A stretch of DNA of 8,843 nt from DASZTU01 sp035547675 (GCA_035547675.1 DASZUI010000018.1:1-8843); one strand, 5' to 3'; shown: positions 1 through 6,448, counted from the first letter of the stretch. A program made the numbers and translations. The notes: a model not told the origin generated them from the sequence alone.

Positions 1-16
1 TCACCGGAGTGTCCAA

Positions 17-514
17 GTGACCACGCTTTACGATTTCACCATGCCGCTGCTCGACGGTACGCCGCAGCCGCTTTCCGCCTATGCCGGCAAGCTGGTGCTG
101 GTGGTGAACGTGGCGAGCAAATGCGGCTTCACGCCCCAGTATGAAGGGCTGGAGAAGCTCTGGCGGGACCACAGGGACGAGGGGCTGGTGATCCTCGGCT
201 TTCCCTGCAACCAGTTCGGCGGGCAGGAGCCGGATACGGCGGAGGAAATCGCCGAATTCTGCAGCACCACCTACCAGGTGAGCTTCCCGATCTTCGCCAA
301 GATCGAGGTGAACGGCACCAATGCCGATCCGCTCTACAAATTCCTCAAGTCGAGCGCGCCGGGCGTCTTCGGCACCGAGATGGTGAAGTGGAACTTCACC
401 AAATTCCTCGTCGGCCGCGACGGCAAGGTGATCGAGCGCTTCGGCCCGGAAAAGACCCCGGAGCAGATCGACAAGGAAATCGCGCCGCTGCTGCAGGAGA
501 AGGCGGCGGCGTAA
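17..514 (+). CDS. gpx: Glutathione peroxidase family thiol peroxidase
   Basis: A 165-residue cytosolic thiol peroxidase that reduces hydrogen peroxide and organic hydroperoxides. The peroxidatic site is C36 in NVASKCGFTPQY, a cysteine rather than selenocysteine. Q70 (FPCNQFGGQEP, 62-72) and W125-N126 (KWNFTKFLV) complete the usual Cys/Gln/Trp/Asn tetrad. C82 in the helix EFCSTTYQ sits where thioredoxin-dependent members carry the resolving cysteine, so thioredoxin is a more likely reductant than glutathione (inference). The length is typical, there is no signal peptide, and the short form lacks the dimerisation loop of animal enzymes. The start is GTG at 17, with GGAG at 6-9 giving a seven-base spacing; no better start lies in the window. 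It stands alone, convergent with gpt. The family assignment is very secure; the name gpx is generic. Confidence 0.95.
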   Translation: MTTLYDFTMPLLDGTPQPLSAYAGKLVLVVNVASKCGFTPQYEGLEKLWRDHRDEGLVILGFPCNQFGGQEPDTAEEIAEFCSTTYQVSFPIFAKIEVNGTNADPLYKFLKSSAPGVFGTEMVKWNFTKFLVGRDGKVIERFGPEKTPEQIDKEIAPLLQEKAAA

Positions 515-535
515 TCGGCAACGTCTGTGGCGCGA

Positions 536-625
536 CTGGATTCCGGCCTTCGCCGGAATGACGTGGTGGAATTTGGTACGGCCTCGCCCCAACCCAGCCG
601 TCATTCCGGCGAAGGCCGGAATCCA
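536..625. repeat. REPIN-like inverted repeat pair, family A copy 1
   Basis: Two perfect 27-base arms (537-563 and 599-625) in inverted orientation around a 35-base centre. Each arm is itself a hairpin, ATTCCGGC-CTTC-GCCGGAAT on the left (540-559) and its complement on the right (603-622). It lies between the convergent gpx and gpt genes, so both transcripts could read into it. No T-tract follows either hairpin, so I do not call it a terminator. Copies 2 and 3 (2254-2340, 7086-7174) share part of the centre. Confidence 0.9.
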
Positions 626-639
626 TAACGCGCGCTGCC

Positions 640-664
640 GTCCTTCGACAGGCTCAGGACGAGG
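640..664 (+). repeat. Family B short repeat (CCTTCGACAGGCTCAGGAC core)
   Basis: A 25-base copy of the repeat seen again at 4060-4084 and inverted at 4184-4218, here with a few changes. It begins CCTTCGAC and ends GACGAGG. This kind of repeat is very common in alphaproteobacterial intergenic DNA (known from memory). It sits just beyond the gpt stop codon. Confidence 0.75.
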
Positions 665-684
665 TTGCGTATGAGGGCGGCTGG

Positions 685-1191
685 CTAGTCCGTCCCACCC
701 GAGATCGGGGCGGCGTAGGCGACGTCCATATCCCAGGGGAAATAGATCCAGGTGTCCTGGCTGACCTCGGTGATGAAGGTATCGACCATCTCGCGGCCCT
801 TGGGCTTGGCATAGACGGTGGCGAAATGGGCGCCGGGCAGCATGTCGCGGACGGCGCGGGCGGTCGCGCCGGTATCGACGAGGTCGTCGACAATCAGCAC
901 CTTCCTGCCGGCGACGTGCATGCCGCGGATTTCCTCGCTGATCGGCTTCAGCAGCCGGATGTCACCCTGCGCCTGGTGGTCGTAGGATTTGACCGCCACG
1001 GTCTCGACGGTGCGGATATTGAGTTCGCGGGCCACGATCGCCGCCGGCACGAGGCCGCCGCGCGCGATGGCGACGACCGCGTCGAACGGGCCGATGCCGG
1101 TCAGCCGCCAGGCGAGCGCCCGGCTGTCGCGATGGAACTGGTCCCAGGTGACGGGAAAGGACTTTCGCTGCTGTGCGGTCGCAGTAGTCAT
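685..1191 (-). CDS. gpt: Xanthine phosphoribosyltransferase (purine salvage)
   Basis: A 168-residue type I phosphoribosyltransferase that converts xanthine, guanine or hypoxanthine plus PRPP to the nucleotide. The PRPP-binding motif VLIVDDLVDTGATA is at residues 98-111. ARGGLVPAAIVAREL (43-57), KSYDH (68-72), KPKGREMVDTF (129-139) and WIYFPWDM (148-155) match the Escherichia coli Gpt pattern, and the C-terminal PISGG is also conserved. It is slightly longer than the 152-residue E. coli protein because of an N-terminal extension and an insert near residues 85-95. The ATG start at 1191 has a GAGAG-type ribosome site about seven bases upstream that lies against the stop codon of the upstream gene, only 12 bases away, so the two are probably co-transcribed and translationally coupled. 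Antisense open frames across it are GC artefacts. Confidence 0.95.
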   Translation of the reverse strand: MTTATAQQRKSFPVTWDQFHRDSRALAWRLTGIGPFDAVVAIARGGLVPAAIVARELNIRTVETVAVKSYDHQAQGDIRLLKPISEEIRGMHVAGRKVLIVDDLVDTGATARAVRDMLPGAHFATVYAKPKGREMVDTFITEVSQDTWIYFPWDMDVAYAAPISGGTD

Positions 1192-1203
1192 CTGACGCTC
1201 TCT

Positions 1204-1977
1204 TCAATAGGGATCGGCGATGCCGGCGGCGCGGTGCGCGTCGGCAACGATGCGGCGGAGCCTTTCGGCGGCTTCCTCGAGCCGGGGTTCGTCGGGCGAG
1301 CGCAGCACCAGTTCGGTGCGCACCGCGCCGTCGCCCATGCGGGGATAGCTGCCCATCTTCACGTCGGGGTATTCCTGCTGCAGGGCGGCGAGCGGAGCGG
1401 CGATGATCCCCTCCCCCACCTGCGCCGGCACCGTGCGGCTCAGAACCTTGCGGCCGGTCCTGAGCGTGGGGAGGATCGCCTCCAGCATGGCCTTCATGAT
1501 GATCGGCACGCCGGCCATCACATGCACATTGCCGATCCTGAACCCCGGCGCGGCGCTCACCGAATTGACGATGAGGCTCGCCCCCTCGGGGATGCGGGCC
1601 ATCCTGAGCCGCGCCTCGTTGACCTCGGTGCCCGTCTCGCGCCAGCGCGCCTCGAGCATGGCGCGGGCCTCGGGATTGATCGGCAGGGCGACGCCGAAGG
1701 CCTTGGCGATGGCGTCGGCGGTGATGTCGTCATGGGTCGGCCCGATGCCGCCCGTGGTGAAGACGTAGGTATAGCGGACACGAAGGGCGTTCACCGCCGC
1801 GACGATCTCCTCCTCGACATCGGGCACGACCCGCACCTCGCGCAGGTCAATGCCCAGATCGGTGCAGAAATCGGCGGTCGTGCCGATATTAACGTCCTTG
1901 GTACGGCCCGAGAGGATTTCGTCGCCGATGACCAGCAGCGCGGCGGTTACGGAATCGGAGGCGGGAGAGGTGGTCAT
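1204..1977 (-). CDS. CinA-like molybdopterin-binding domain protein (short form, COG1058)
   Basis: A 257-residue protein of the CinA N-terminal (MoCF/MoaB-like) fold. Typical segments are VIGDEILSGRTKDVN (16-30), VFTTGGIGPTHDDITADAI (72-90), NSVSAAPGF (138-146) and VMAGVPIIMKAML (153-165). It has only this domain; the C-terminal nicotinamide-nucleotide amidase (PncC) domain of full CinA is absent, as is usual in this bacterial group. Databases often name it competence/damage-inducible protein A, but neither competence nor molybdopterin chemistry is shown; members of the fold include ADP-ribose/NAD-pyrophosphate-cleaving enzymes, so a nucleotide housekeeping role is possible. The ATG at 1977 begins MTTSPASDSVTAALLVIGDE; the frame is open far upstream through antisense DNA of map, but that extension is not real coding. 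No strong ribosome site is visible. First gene of an operon with gpt. Confidence 0.88.
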   Translation of the reverse strand: MTTSPASDSVTAALLVIGDEILSGRTKDVNIGTTADFCTDLGIDLREVRVVPDVEEEIVAAVNALRVRYTYVFTTGGIGPTHDDITADAIAKAFGVALPINPEARAMLEARWRETGTEVNEARLRMARIPEGASLIVNSVSAAPGFRIGNVHVMAGVPIIMKAMLEAILPTLRTGRKVLSRTVPAQVGEGIIAAPLAALQQEYPDVKMGSYPRMGDGAVRTELVLRSPDEPRLEEAAERLRRIVADAHRAAGIADPY

Positions 1978-2004
1978 GCTCGGCCGGGGAAAGTGAGGGC
2001 AGCA

Positions 2005-2033
2005 GGAATGCGCCAGCGGCCGTGAAACGTCAA
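2005..2033 (-). promoter_or_regulatory. Candidate promoter of the CinA-like/gpt operon
   Basis: On the minus strand a good -35 hexamer TTGACG (2033-2028) is followed after 17 bases by CATTCC (2010-2005), a poor -10. Transcription would begin near 2000, about 20 bases before the ATG at 1977. Only the -35 is convincing. Confidence 0.3.
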
Positions 2034-2036
2034 CCA

Positions 2037-2086
2037 CCAGCCATTCGGCTGGACCGGAGTTTCGCGGCGGGGACGTGGCGCGCGCG
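2037..2086 (+). repeat. Family D repeat, diverged copy
   Basis: Starts with the hairpin CCAGCC-ATTC-GGCTGG (2037-2052), then ACCGGAGTTTCG and a diverged version of the GTGGGCAGGTAGGG tail. As in the copies at 4004 and 6810, it runs directly into a C- or B-type repeat. Confidence 0.75.
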
Positions 2087-2092
2087 CGCTGT

Positions 2093-2136
2093 CCATCCTT
2101 CGAGGCTCCCTGCGGTCGCACCTCAGGATGAGGTTG
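2093..2136 (+). repeat. Family C repeat
   Basis: Begins CCATCCTTCGAGG and ends with the small hairpin CCTCA-GGA-TGAGG. The middle differs from the copies at 6653 and 6877 while both ends are kept. It faces an inverted C copy 36 bases further on. Confidence 0.8.
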
Positions 2137-2171
2137 TGGGTATGAGACTCCAGTCGAAGAACTAGCACCAA

Positions 2172-2214
2172 ACCTCATGGTGAGGTGCGAGGCAGAGCCG
2201 AGCCTCGAACCATG
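2172..2214 (-). repeat. Family C repeat, inverted
   Basis: On the minus strand this reads CCATGGTTCGAGGCTCGG and ends CACCTCACCATGAGGT, nearly identical to the plus-strand copy at 6877-6920 (the only difference is in the small central loop). Together with 2093-2136 it makes an imperfect inverted pair. Confidence 0.8.
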
Positions 2215-2253
2215 GCAACGCGCGCCCAAAGTCCAGTCGACAGCGCGCGCTAG

Positions 2254-2340
2254 GGATTCCGGCCTTCGCCGGAATGACGCCGGGGATGGGCGAGGCCGTA
2301 TCCAATTCCACCATGTCATTCCGGCGAAGGCCGGAATCCA
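2254..2340. repeat. REPIN-like inverted repeat pair, family A copy 2
   Basis: Left arm 2254-2279 and right arm 2315-2339 are inverted copies of the ATTCCGGC-CTTC-GCCGGAAT hairpin plus its GACG flank, matching over 25 bases. The centre contains GGGCGAGGCCGTAT and AATTCCACCA, which reappear on the opposite strand in the centre of copy 1 (536-625). The whole 87-base unit, not just the hairpin, is therefore repeated. Confidence 0.9.
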
Positions 2341-2377
2341 TGACGCGCTCCAATGCAGCCAGGTGCGGCGGCAGCGG

Positions 2378-2406
2378 CTCTTTCCAAACCCTGGCCGCAA
2401 TACTAT
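2378..2406 (+). promoter_or_regulatory. Weak candidate promoter of map-radC
   Basis: TACTAT at 2401-2406 resembles a -10 box (four of six consensus bases). The -35 region with normal spacing (CTCTTT, 2378-2383) is poor. A start near 2413 would leave a leader of about 33 bases to the ATG at 2446, but only nine bases to the upstream ATG at 2422. This is suggestive only. Confidence 0.25.
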
Positions 2407-2445
2407 CTGTGGACCTAATCCATGCCGCCGCCCGGAGCCCCGCCG

Positions 2446-3282
2446 ATGATCACCTATGTCGATGCCGAAACCAAGTCGCGCCGCACCTCGGGCGTCATTC
2501 CGCTGCATGGCGAGGCGGGGTTCGAGGGGATGCGCAAGGCGGGCAAGCTGGCCGCCGAGGTGCTGGACCTGCTGGTCGACGTGGTGAAGCCCGGCGTCAC
2601 GACGCTCGAGATCGACCGGCTGGTTTATGAATTCGGGCGCGACAACGACGCGCTGCCCGCCGACCTCTTCTACAAGGGCTACAGGCACTCGGTCTGCACC
2701 TCGCTCAACCATGTCGTCTGCCACGGCATCCCGGACGACCGGCCGATGCGCGAGGGCGACATCGTCAATGTCGACGTCACCTATATCGTCGACGGCTGGT
2801 ATGGCGACACCAGCCGGATGTATCCGGTGGGCGAGATTTCCCGCAAGGCGGAGCGGCTGATCGAGGTGACTTACGAGGCCTTCGAAGCCGGCCTTGCCCA
2901 GGCGAAGCCGGGCAACACCACGGGCGACATCGGGGCGGCGATCCAGCGGGTGGCGGAGGGCCAGCGCACCAGCGTCGTGCGCGACTTCGTCGGTCATGGC
3001 ATCGGCCAGCTCTTCCATGACGAGCCGAACATCATGCATTTCGGCGTGCCGGGCACGGGGATCGAGCTCAAGCCGGGCATGATCTTCACCATCGAGCCGA
3101 TGATCAATCTCGGCCGGCCGCATGTCAAAATCCTCTCCGACGGCTGGACCGCGGTGACGCGCGACCGCACGCTTTCGGCCCAGTGCGAGCACTCGATCGG
3201 CATTACCGAGACGGGCCACGAGGTCTTCACCCTCTCCCGCAACGGCACGTTCAACCCCCTCGCCGCCCGGCAGGGGAGATGA
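2446..3282 (+). CDS. map: Type I methionine aminopeptidase
   Basis: A 278-residue cytosolic metallopeptidase that removes the initiator methionine from new proteins. The pita-bread fold ligands are all present: D110 and D121 (IVNVDVTYIVDGWYGDTSRM), H184 (GHGIGQLFHDEPNI), E217 (FTIEPMINLG) and E248 (SAQCEHSIGI). H93 (VVCHGIPDD) and H191 are the substrate-site histidines. The protein matches the rhizobial form closely, including its roughly 25-residue N-terminal extension. I choose the ATG at 2446 (MITYVDAE) because GGAG at 2434-2437 lies eight bases upstream and related proteins begin there. An in-frame ATG at 2422 would add the proline-rich MPPPGAPP and has no ribosome site. The stop overlaps the radC start (ATGA). 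Very secure. Confidence 0.96.
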   Translation: MITYVDAETKSRRTSGVIPLHGEAGFEGMRKAGKLAAEVLDLLVDVVKPGVTTLEIDRLVYEFGRDNDALPADLFYKGYRHSVCTSLNHVVCHGIPDDRPMREGDIVNVDVTYIVDGWYGDTSRMYPVGEISRKAERLIEVTYEAFEAGLAQAKPGNTTGDIGAAIQRVAEGQRTSVVRDFVGHGIGQLFHDEPNIMHFGVPGTGIELKPGMIFTIEPMINLGRPHVKILSDGWTAVTRDRTLSAQCEHSIGITETGHEVFTLSRNGTFNPLAARQGR

Positions 3283-3995
3283 GCGAGGACGTTCCCAAAG
3301 GCCTGTCGGAAGCGCCGGCGCCGCCGCATTATCTCGGCCATCGCGGCCGGCTGCGCGAACGCTATCAGCGCCAGGGCGCCGAGGGCTTCACCGATGCGGA
3401 GCTGCTCGAAATCGTGCTCCACGTCGTCATCCCGCAGAAGGATACCAAGACGCTCGCCAAGGAGCTGCTGGCGCGCTTCGGCAGCTTTTCGGGGGTGCTC
3501 GCCGCGCCCTTCGACCAGCTCCGGCAGTTCAAGGGGCTGGGCGAGATCACCGCCACCCATCTCAAGGTCTTCCAGGGCGCCGCGCAGCGCTACGCGCATG
3601 ACCAGATGCCGGCGGAAAAGCCGATCCTCGGCTCATGGAGCCAGCTCATCGACTACTGCCGCGTGCAAATGGCCTTCGAGAGCATCGAGCAGTTCCGCAT
3701 CCTCTTTCTCGACAAGAAGAACCGGCTGATCGCCGACGAGGTGCAGCAGACCGGCACCGTCGACCACACCCCCGTCTATCCGCGCGAAGTGGTGAAGCGC
3801 TCGCTGGAATTGGCCGCGACGGCCATCATCCTGGTGCACAACCACCCGTCGGGCGATCCCGCGCCCTCCTCCGCCGACGTGCAGATGACCAAGGCGATCA
3901 TCGAGGCCGCCAAGCCGCTCGGCATCACCATCCACGACCACATCATCATCGGCAAATCCGGCCACGCCTCCATGCGCGGCCTGCGCCTGATCTAG
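3279..3995 (+). CDS. radC: RadC family JAMM/MPN domain protein (UPF0758)
   Basis: A 238-residue protein with the RadC architecture. The N-terminal half has YLGHRGRLRERYQRQG (18-33), EFTDAELLE-like TDAELLE (38-44) and a helix-hairpin-helix stretch FKGLGEITATHLKVF (84-98). The C-terminal half is a JAMM metal site, H187-N-H189-P-S-G-D ... S197-x2-D200, with the probable catalytic glutamate in ESIEQF (134-139). The old link of RadC to DNA repair has been withdrawn, and its true role is unknown; the JAMM residues suggest a zinc peptidase or a metal-dependent activity. ATG at 3279 overlaps the map stop as ATGA, and AGGGGAG lies directly before it with no spacing, so translation is probably coupled to map. 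The longer open frame from 3183 is only antisense-free readthrough in map. Confidence 0.92.
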   Translation: MSEDVPKGLSEAPAPPHYLGHRGRLRERYQRQGAEGFTDAELLEIVLHVVIPQKDTKTLAKELLARFGSFSGVLAAPFDQLRQFKGLGEITATHLKVFQGAAQRYAHDQMPAEKPILGSWSQLIDYCRVQMAFESIEQFRILFLDKKNRLIADEVQQTGTVDHTPVYPREVVKRSLELAATAIILVHNHPSGDPAPSSADVQMTKAIIEAAKPLGITIHDHIIIGKSGHASMRGLRLI

Positions 3996-4003
3996 CCGGC
4001 CAG

Positions 4004-4050
4004 CCAGCCATTCGGCTGGACCGGATTTTCGATGTGGGCAGGTAGGGGGC
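4004..4050 (+). repeat. Family D repeat, best-preserved copy
   Basis: The hairpin CCAGCC-ATTC-GGCTGG (4004-4019) starts nine bases after the radC stop codon, followed by ACCGGATTTTCGATGTGGGC and AGGTAGGG. An alternative longer fold pairs CCGG at 3997-4000 with CCGG after the hairpin. The TTTT at 4026-4029 lies six bases after the stem, so a weak terminator role for radC is possible but not shown. Confidence 0.8.
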
Positions 4051-4054
4051 GCGT

Positions 4055-4218
4055 GGCCCATCCTTCGACAAGCTCAGGATGAGGTCGGGGATTGGATGAG
4101 GTGGGCGGACTCGGATGGGCTCAGCGAATTGGAGAGGCGGTGGGTGGGGCCGTCCAACAAACCCGACCTCATCCTGAGACAAACCCGACCTCATCCTGAG
4201 CTTGTCGAAGGATGGGCC
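4055..4218. repeat. Perfect 35-base inverted repeat (family B arms)
   Basis: Arms at 4055-4089 and 4184-4218 are exact reverse complements, both reading GGCCCATCCTTCGACAAGCT and onward to GAGGTCGGG on their own strand. They extend beyond the B core seen at 640-664. They face each other across 94 bases between the ends of two convergent genes, so each transcript could meet one arm as it leaves its gene. Confidence 0.9.
4157..4200. repeat. Tandem 22-base duplication
   Basis: ACAAACCCGACCTCATCCTG plus AG occurs twice without a gap (4157-4178, 4179-4200). The second unit is the outer part of the right arm of the 35-base inverted repeat. It looks like a slippage duplication inside the B repeat. 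Confidence 0.9.
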
Positions 4219-4229
4219 GCGCGCACGGC

Positions 4230-5459
4230 CTAGTCGGCTTCCGCCGCCGCGGCCTGCTGGCTCGCCTTCCGCCCCAGCCGGCTCCGCACCGTCTTGACCA
4301 GCCTGTGCAGGCGCGGGTCGGACTTGATGCGCGTGCGGGTGGCCTGCCAGGCGAGCATGAGTGCGATGGCGGTGCTGCCGAGCGGCGACAGGGCGGCATA
4401 ATGATTGGCGAGCGGGATCTGCTCGTTGCACCAGTGACGCTTCTCGTCGGTGAAACCGGCGCCCATGTCGAAAACGGCAAAGCCTTCGTCGAACACCGTC
4501 TGCATGACGCGCAGCAGGCATTGCTTGCCGGGCGAGCCGGCCTGCAGGCGTTCATCGTCGCTCATCGAGGAGATGAGGCAGAAGAGCCGGTCGCCCTCGA
4601 CGATGTTGTACCGGACGGCGACGATTGCGCCGTCCACCTTCAGCACGTTGAGCTGCACCCTGACGCCCGTCGAGGGATCGATGGTGGCGCGGTAGAAGCG
4701 CGCGATGTCGGCTGGCGCAAACGGATTGGCGACTCCCATCGCCTCGAAGCGCCGGGCGCGCTGGCGGAACATTTCGTCTAGCACCGCCGGCGCATCGGGA
4801 TGGTCGCCGGCGATCGTCTCGAAGCTCACCTCGCCGAGTGCATTGAGCTTATCGGTGTGCTGGCGGTCGTGCTTGCGGCGCGATTTCGAGCGCTGCGTGG
4901 TGTCGGCGTCCTGCCAGCTCGCAAAATGCGCGCGGTAGAGCGTTTCGGCCGGCAGGGCGCGGCCGAGCCCGCCGAAGAGATCGGCCGGCTGTTCCGGCAG
5001 CGCCGGAATATTCTGCAGAAAGGCGAGATCGGCGCCGCCCAGCGATTGCAGTACCGTCCGCCAGAAGGCTGCGCGCGCTTCCGGCAACAGGGCGGCGAGC
5101 CGCGCCGCATCGACCAGCGGCGCGCCGGCGCCGACATGGCTGCCCGGGAACCAGGAATAGAGCCGCACCGGGCCCCGGCGCTTCCTGTGCAGCGGCAGCA
5201 GCGCCGCGGGCCGGCCATCGAGCGAGGCGACCACATAGAACTGCTCGTCGGCGGGAATGGCCAGCGAATAGACCCAGAGGCGAATGAAATCGAAGCTCTG
5301 GCCGGGCGAGGCGATTCCGGCGGCAGCGAGCGCGCGCCAGGCCGCTTCGACCTCGCCAATGTCGTGCGAGACGGCGACCGAGACGGCAGGAGCCGCGGCG
5401 CGGGCGGCGGACTTCGCCTCGGCCGCCGAGGGCGCCTCGAAGGTGCTGATGTCGACCAT
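4230..5459 (-). CDS. CelD/BcsL-type GNAT acyltransferase
   Basis: A 409-residue protein of the acetyltransferase group often labelled 'involved in cellulose biosynthesis (CelD/BcsL)', related to FemAB-like transferases. The N-terminal half (about 28-180) has the usual EVEAAWRALAAAG, QSFDFIRLWV (55-64), AALLPLHRKRRGPVRL (85-100) pattern. A basic hinge TQRSKSRRKHDRQ (188-200) leads into the acetyltransferase domain (about 200-345), with FRQRARRFEAMG (231-242), VRVQLNVLKVDGAIVAVRYN (267-286) and GKQCLLRVMQTVFDEGFAVF followed by DMGAGFTDEKRHW (311-343). The substrate is unknown, and no cellulose or polysaccharide genes lie nearby, so the database name should not be read as a function. The ATG at 5459 (MVDISTFEAP) is chosen for the GGGGGA four bases upstream and because similarity begins there; the open frame runs further to 5546. 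No signal peptide is seen. It is downstream of ccdA with a 147-base gap. Confidence 0.85.
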   Translation of the reverse strand: MVDISTFEAPSAAEAKSAARAAAPAVSVAVSHDIGEVEAAWRALAAAGIASPGQSFDFIRLWVYSLAIPADEQFYVVASLDGRPAALLPLHRKRRGPVRLYSWFPGSHVGAGAPLVDAARLAALLPEARAAFWRTVLQSLGGADLAFLQNIPALPEQPADLFGGLGRALPAETLYRAHFASWQDADTTQRSKSRRKHDRQHTDKLNALGEVSFETIAGDHPDAPAVLDEMFRQRARRFEAMGVANPFAPADIARFYRATIDPSTGVRVQLNVLKVDGAIVAVRYNIVEGDRLFCLISSMSDDERLQAGSPGKQCLLRVMQTVFDEGFAVFDMGAGFTDEKRHWCNEQIPLANHYAALSPLGSTAIALMLAWQATRTRIKSDPRLHRLVKTVRSRLGRKASQQAAAAEAD

Positions 5460-5480
5460 CCATTCCCCCAAATGGCAAAT

Positions 5481-5502
5481 GCCCGCTCTGCTTCGGGCGG
5501 GC
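5481..5502 (-). other. Leader hairpin before the acyltransferase
   Basis: Six-base arms GCCCGC (5481-5486) and GCGGGC (5497-5502) form a GC-rich hairpin about 20-40 bases upstream of the start codon. Just outside it, CCAAA on the 5' side (minus strand, 5510-5506) could pair with TTTGG that precedes the GGGGGA ribosome site, which would partly mask it. This is a possible translational control only; random GC-rich DNA gives such folds often. Confidence 0.25.
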
Positions 5503-5574
5503 GCGTTTGGCCTAAAATGGAGCGAATGGCCCGCGCAGGGGAGCAAATCCTGCGCTGAGGGTTAAGCAACGGTC

Positions 5575-5608
5575 AGGGCGCCGACGGGAAAGATGCGGCG
5601 GGCGCCCT
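5575..5608 (-). terminator. Hairpin at the 3' end of ccdA, possible terminator
   Basis: Perfect eight-base arms AGGGCGCC (5575-5582) and GGCGCCCT (5601-5608) with an 18-base loop. The first arm on the minus strand overlaps the ccdA stop codon. No run of T follows (the next bases are TGACCGTTGCTTAACC), so it is not a classical intrinsic terminator; it may instead protect the 3' end or do nothing. Confidence 0.3.
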
Positions 5609-6335
5609 ATCCGAGGTGGCCGAGAACCGGGAAGGTTTCGAGGAACCAGTAGCTGAGGCGGGTGAAATTGCCGGTGAGGAACATGGCCCCGGTGATGACC
5701 AGCAGCACGCCCACCACCTTCTCCACCGTGCCGAGATTGCGCCGGAATTTTGCGAAGAAGCCCAGAAACGGCCCGATCGCGATGCCGGCGAGGAGGAACG
5801 GCACGCCGAGCCCCAGCGAATAGACGCCGAGCAGCACCGCCCCCTGCAGCGCCGAATCCTGGTTGGCCGCCACCGAAAGAATGGCCGCGAGGATCGGCCC
5901 GATGCAGGGCGTCCAGCCGATGGCGAAGGCAAGACCCAGCAGCAGGCCGCCCAGAGGGCCGGTCGCCACGCTCGGCCCGTTATGCCGCACCTGCCGGTCG
6001 AGCAGCGCGATACGGAACAGTCCGAGAAAGTGCAGGCCCATGACGATGATCAGGATGCCGGCGAGCGGCGTCAGATAGGGCAGCGCCTGCCGGAACTGCT
6101 GGCCGAAGGCCGTCGCCGTCGCCCCGAGCGTGACGAACACCGCCGAAAAGCCGAGAATGAAGAACACCGAGGTGAGCACGATCCGGGCGTGCAGCGCCTT
6201 GTCGTCGGAGCGCAGCTGCTCGAAGCTCGCGCCGCCCATATAGGTGAGGTAGGGCGGCACCAGCGGCAGCACGCAGGGGCTCAAAAAGCTGAGCACGCCG
6301 GCGCCGAACACCAGCGGCAGGGAAAATCCAAACAT
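5607..6335 (-). CDS. ccdA: CcdA-type membrane thiol-disulfide transporter
   Basis: A 242-residue inner-membrane protein of the CcdA/short DsbD family, which carries reducing power from cytoplasmic thioredoxin across the membrane for cytochrome c maturation and other periplasmic thiol proteins. Six hydrophobic segments are visible, roughly at 6-30, 52-74, 88-108, 126-152, 164-190 and 206-228. The two redox cysteines are C21 in SFLSPCVLPLVPPY and C144 in GWTPCIGPIL, each followed by the conserved proline motif. The length is typical for CcdA; there are no DsbD periplasmic domains. The ATG at 6335 has a strong ribosome site GGAGG four bases upstream. No cytochrome c maturation genes are in the window, so the partner protein is not known from context. 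The downstream neighbour is the acyltransferase, but the 147-base gap and 3' hairpin make co-transcription uncertain. Confidence 0.95.
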   Translation of the reverse strand: MFGFSLPLVFGAGVLSFLSPCVLPLVPPYLTYMGGASFEQLRSDDKALHARIVLTSVFFILGFSAVFVTLGATATAFGQQFRQALPYLTPLAGILIIVMGLHFLGLFRIALLDRQVRHNGPSVATGPLGGLLLGLAFAIGWTPCIGPILAAILSVAANQDSALQGAVLLGVYSLGLGVPFLLAGIAIGPFLGFFAKFRRNLGTVEKVVGVLLVITGAMFLTGNFTRLSYWFLETFPVLGHLG

Positions 6336-6356
6336 GAAACCTCCAGTCCCGACCGC

Positions 6357-6384
6357 CTTTTAGACCGTTGAGCGAGGTGCGCAA
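6357..6384 (-). promoter_or_regulatory. Candidate promoter of ccdA
   Basis: On the minus strand TTGCGC (6384-6379) and TAAAAG (6362-6357) are 16 bases apart. A start near 6350 leaves a leader of about 15 bases before the ATG at 6335. The match is weak to moderate, and its place in the short repeat-free edge supports it. Confidence 0.3.
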
Positions 6385-6400
6385 GTCACGGGCCTGTGTG

Positions 6401-6448
6401 CCAGCCATTCGGCTGGACCTGACTTTCGAGGTGGGCAGGTAGGGGGCC
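6401..6448 (+). repeat. Family D repeat
   Basis: Hairpin CCAGCC-ATTC-GGCTGG (6401-6416), then ACCTGACTTTCGAGGTGGGC and AGGTAGGG. It is preceded by CCTGTGTG, as is the copy at 6810, so these two are closer relatives. It is followed by an F repeat instead of B or C. Confidence 0.8.

Larger units (their letters stand above)
1978..2445. other. 468-base divergent intergenic region, repeat-filled
   Basis: The gap between the divergently transcribed CinA-like gene and map. It holds, in order, a D repeat, a C repeat, an inverted C repeat and a REPIN-like A pair. Promoters for both genes must lie at its edges: about 60 bases next to the CinA-like gene (1978-2036) and about 105 bases next to map (2341-2445) are free of repeats. 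The open frames that cross it translate repeat sequence and are not genes. Confidence 0.85.
3996..4229. other. Convergent intergenic region radC / acyltransferase
   Basis: The 234 bases between two genes that point at each other. It holds a D repeat directly after radC, a perfect 35-base inverted repeat and a 22-base tandem duplication. The space between the inverted arms (4090-4156) shows nothing that I recognise. Confidence 0.8.

Noticed and set aside
536..625. Bidirectional intrinsic terminator between gpx and gpt
   Set aside because: The hairpins are stable but no T-tract follows in either direction, and the same sequence also occurs between divergent genes, where a terminator is not expected.
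826..2025. A 399-residue plus-strand open frame
   Set aside because: It is antisense to gpt and the CinA-like gene, is rich in H, R, G and D as typical of GC shadow frames, and has no recognisable domain.
2422..2445. Upstream ATG start for map adding MPPPGAPP
   Set aside because: No ribosome site precedes it, whereas GGAG stands eight bases before the ATG at 2446, where related proteins start.
1978..3219. A 671-residue minus-strand open frame that extends the CinA-like protein upstream across the gap and antisense to map
   Set aside because: The extension translates intergenic repeats and the antisense of a well-conserved gene; family similarity begins at the ATG at 1977. High GC content removes stops from antisense frames.
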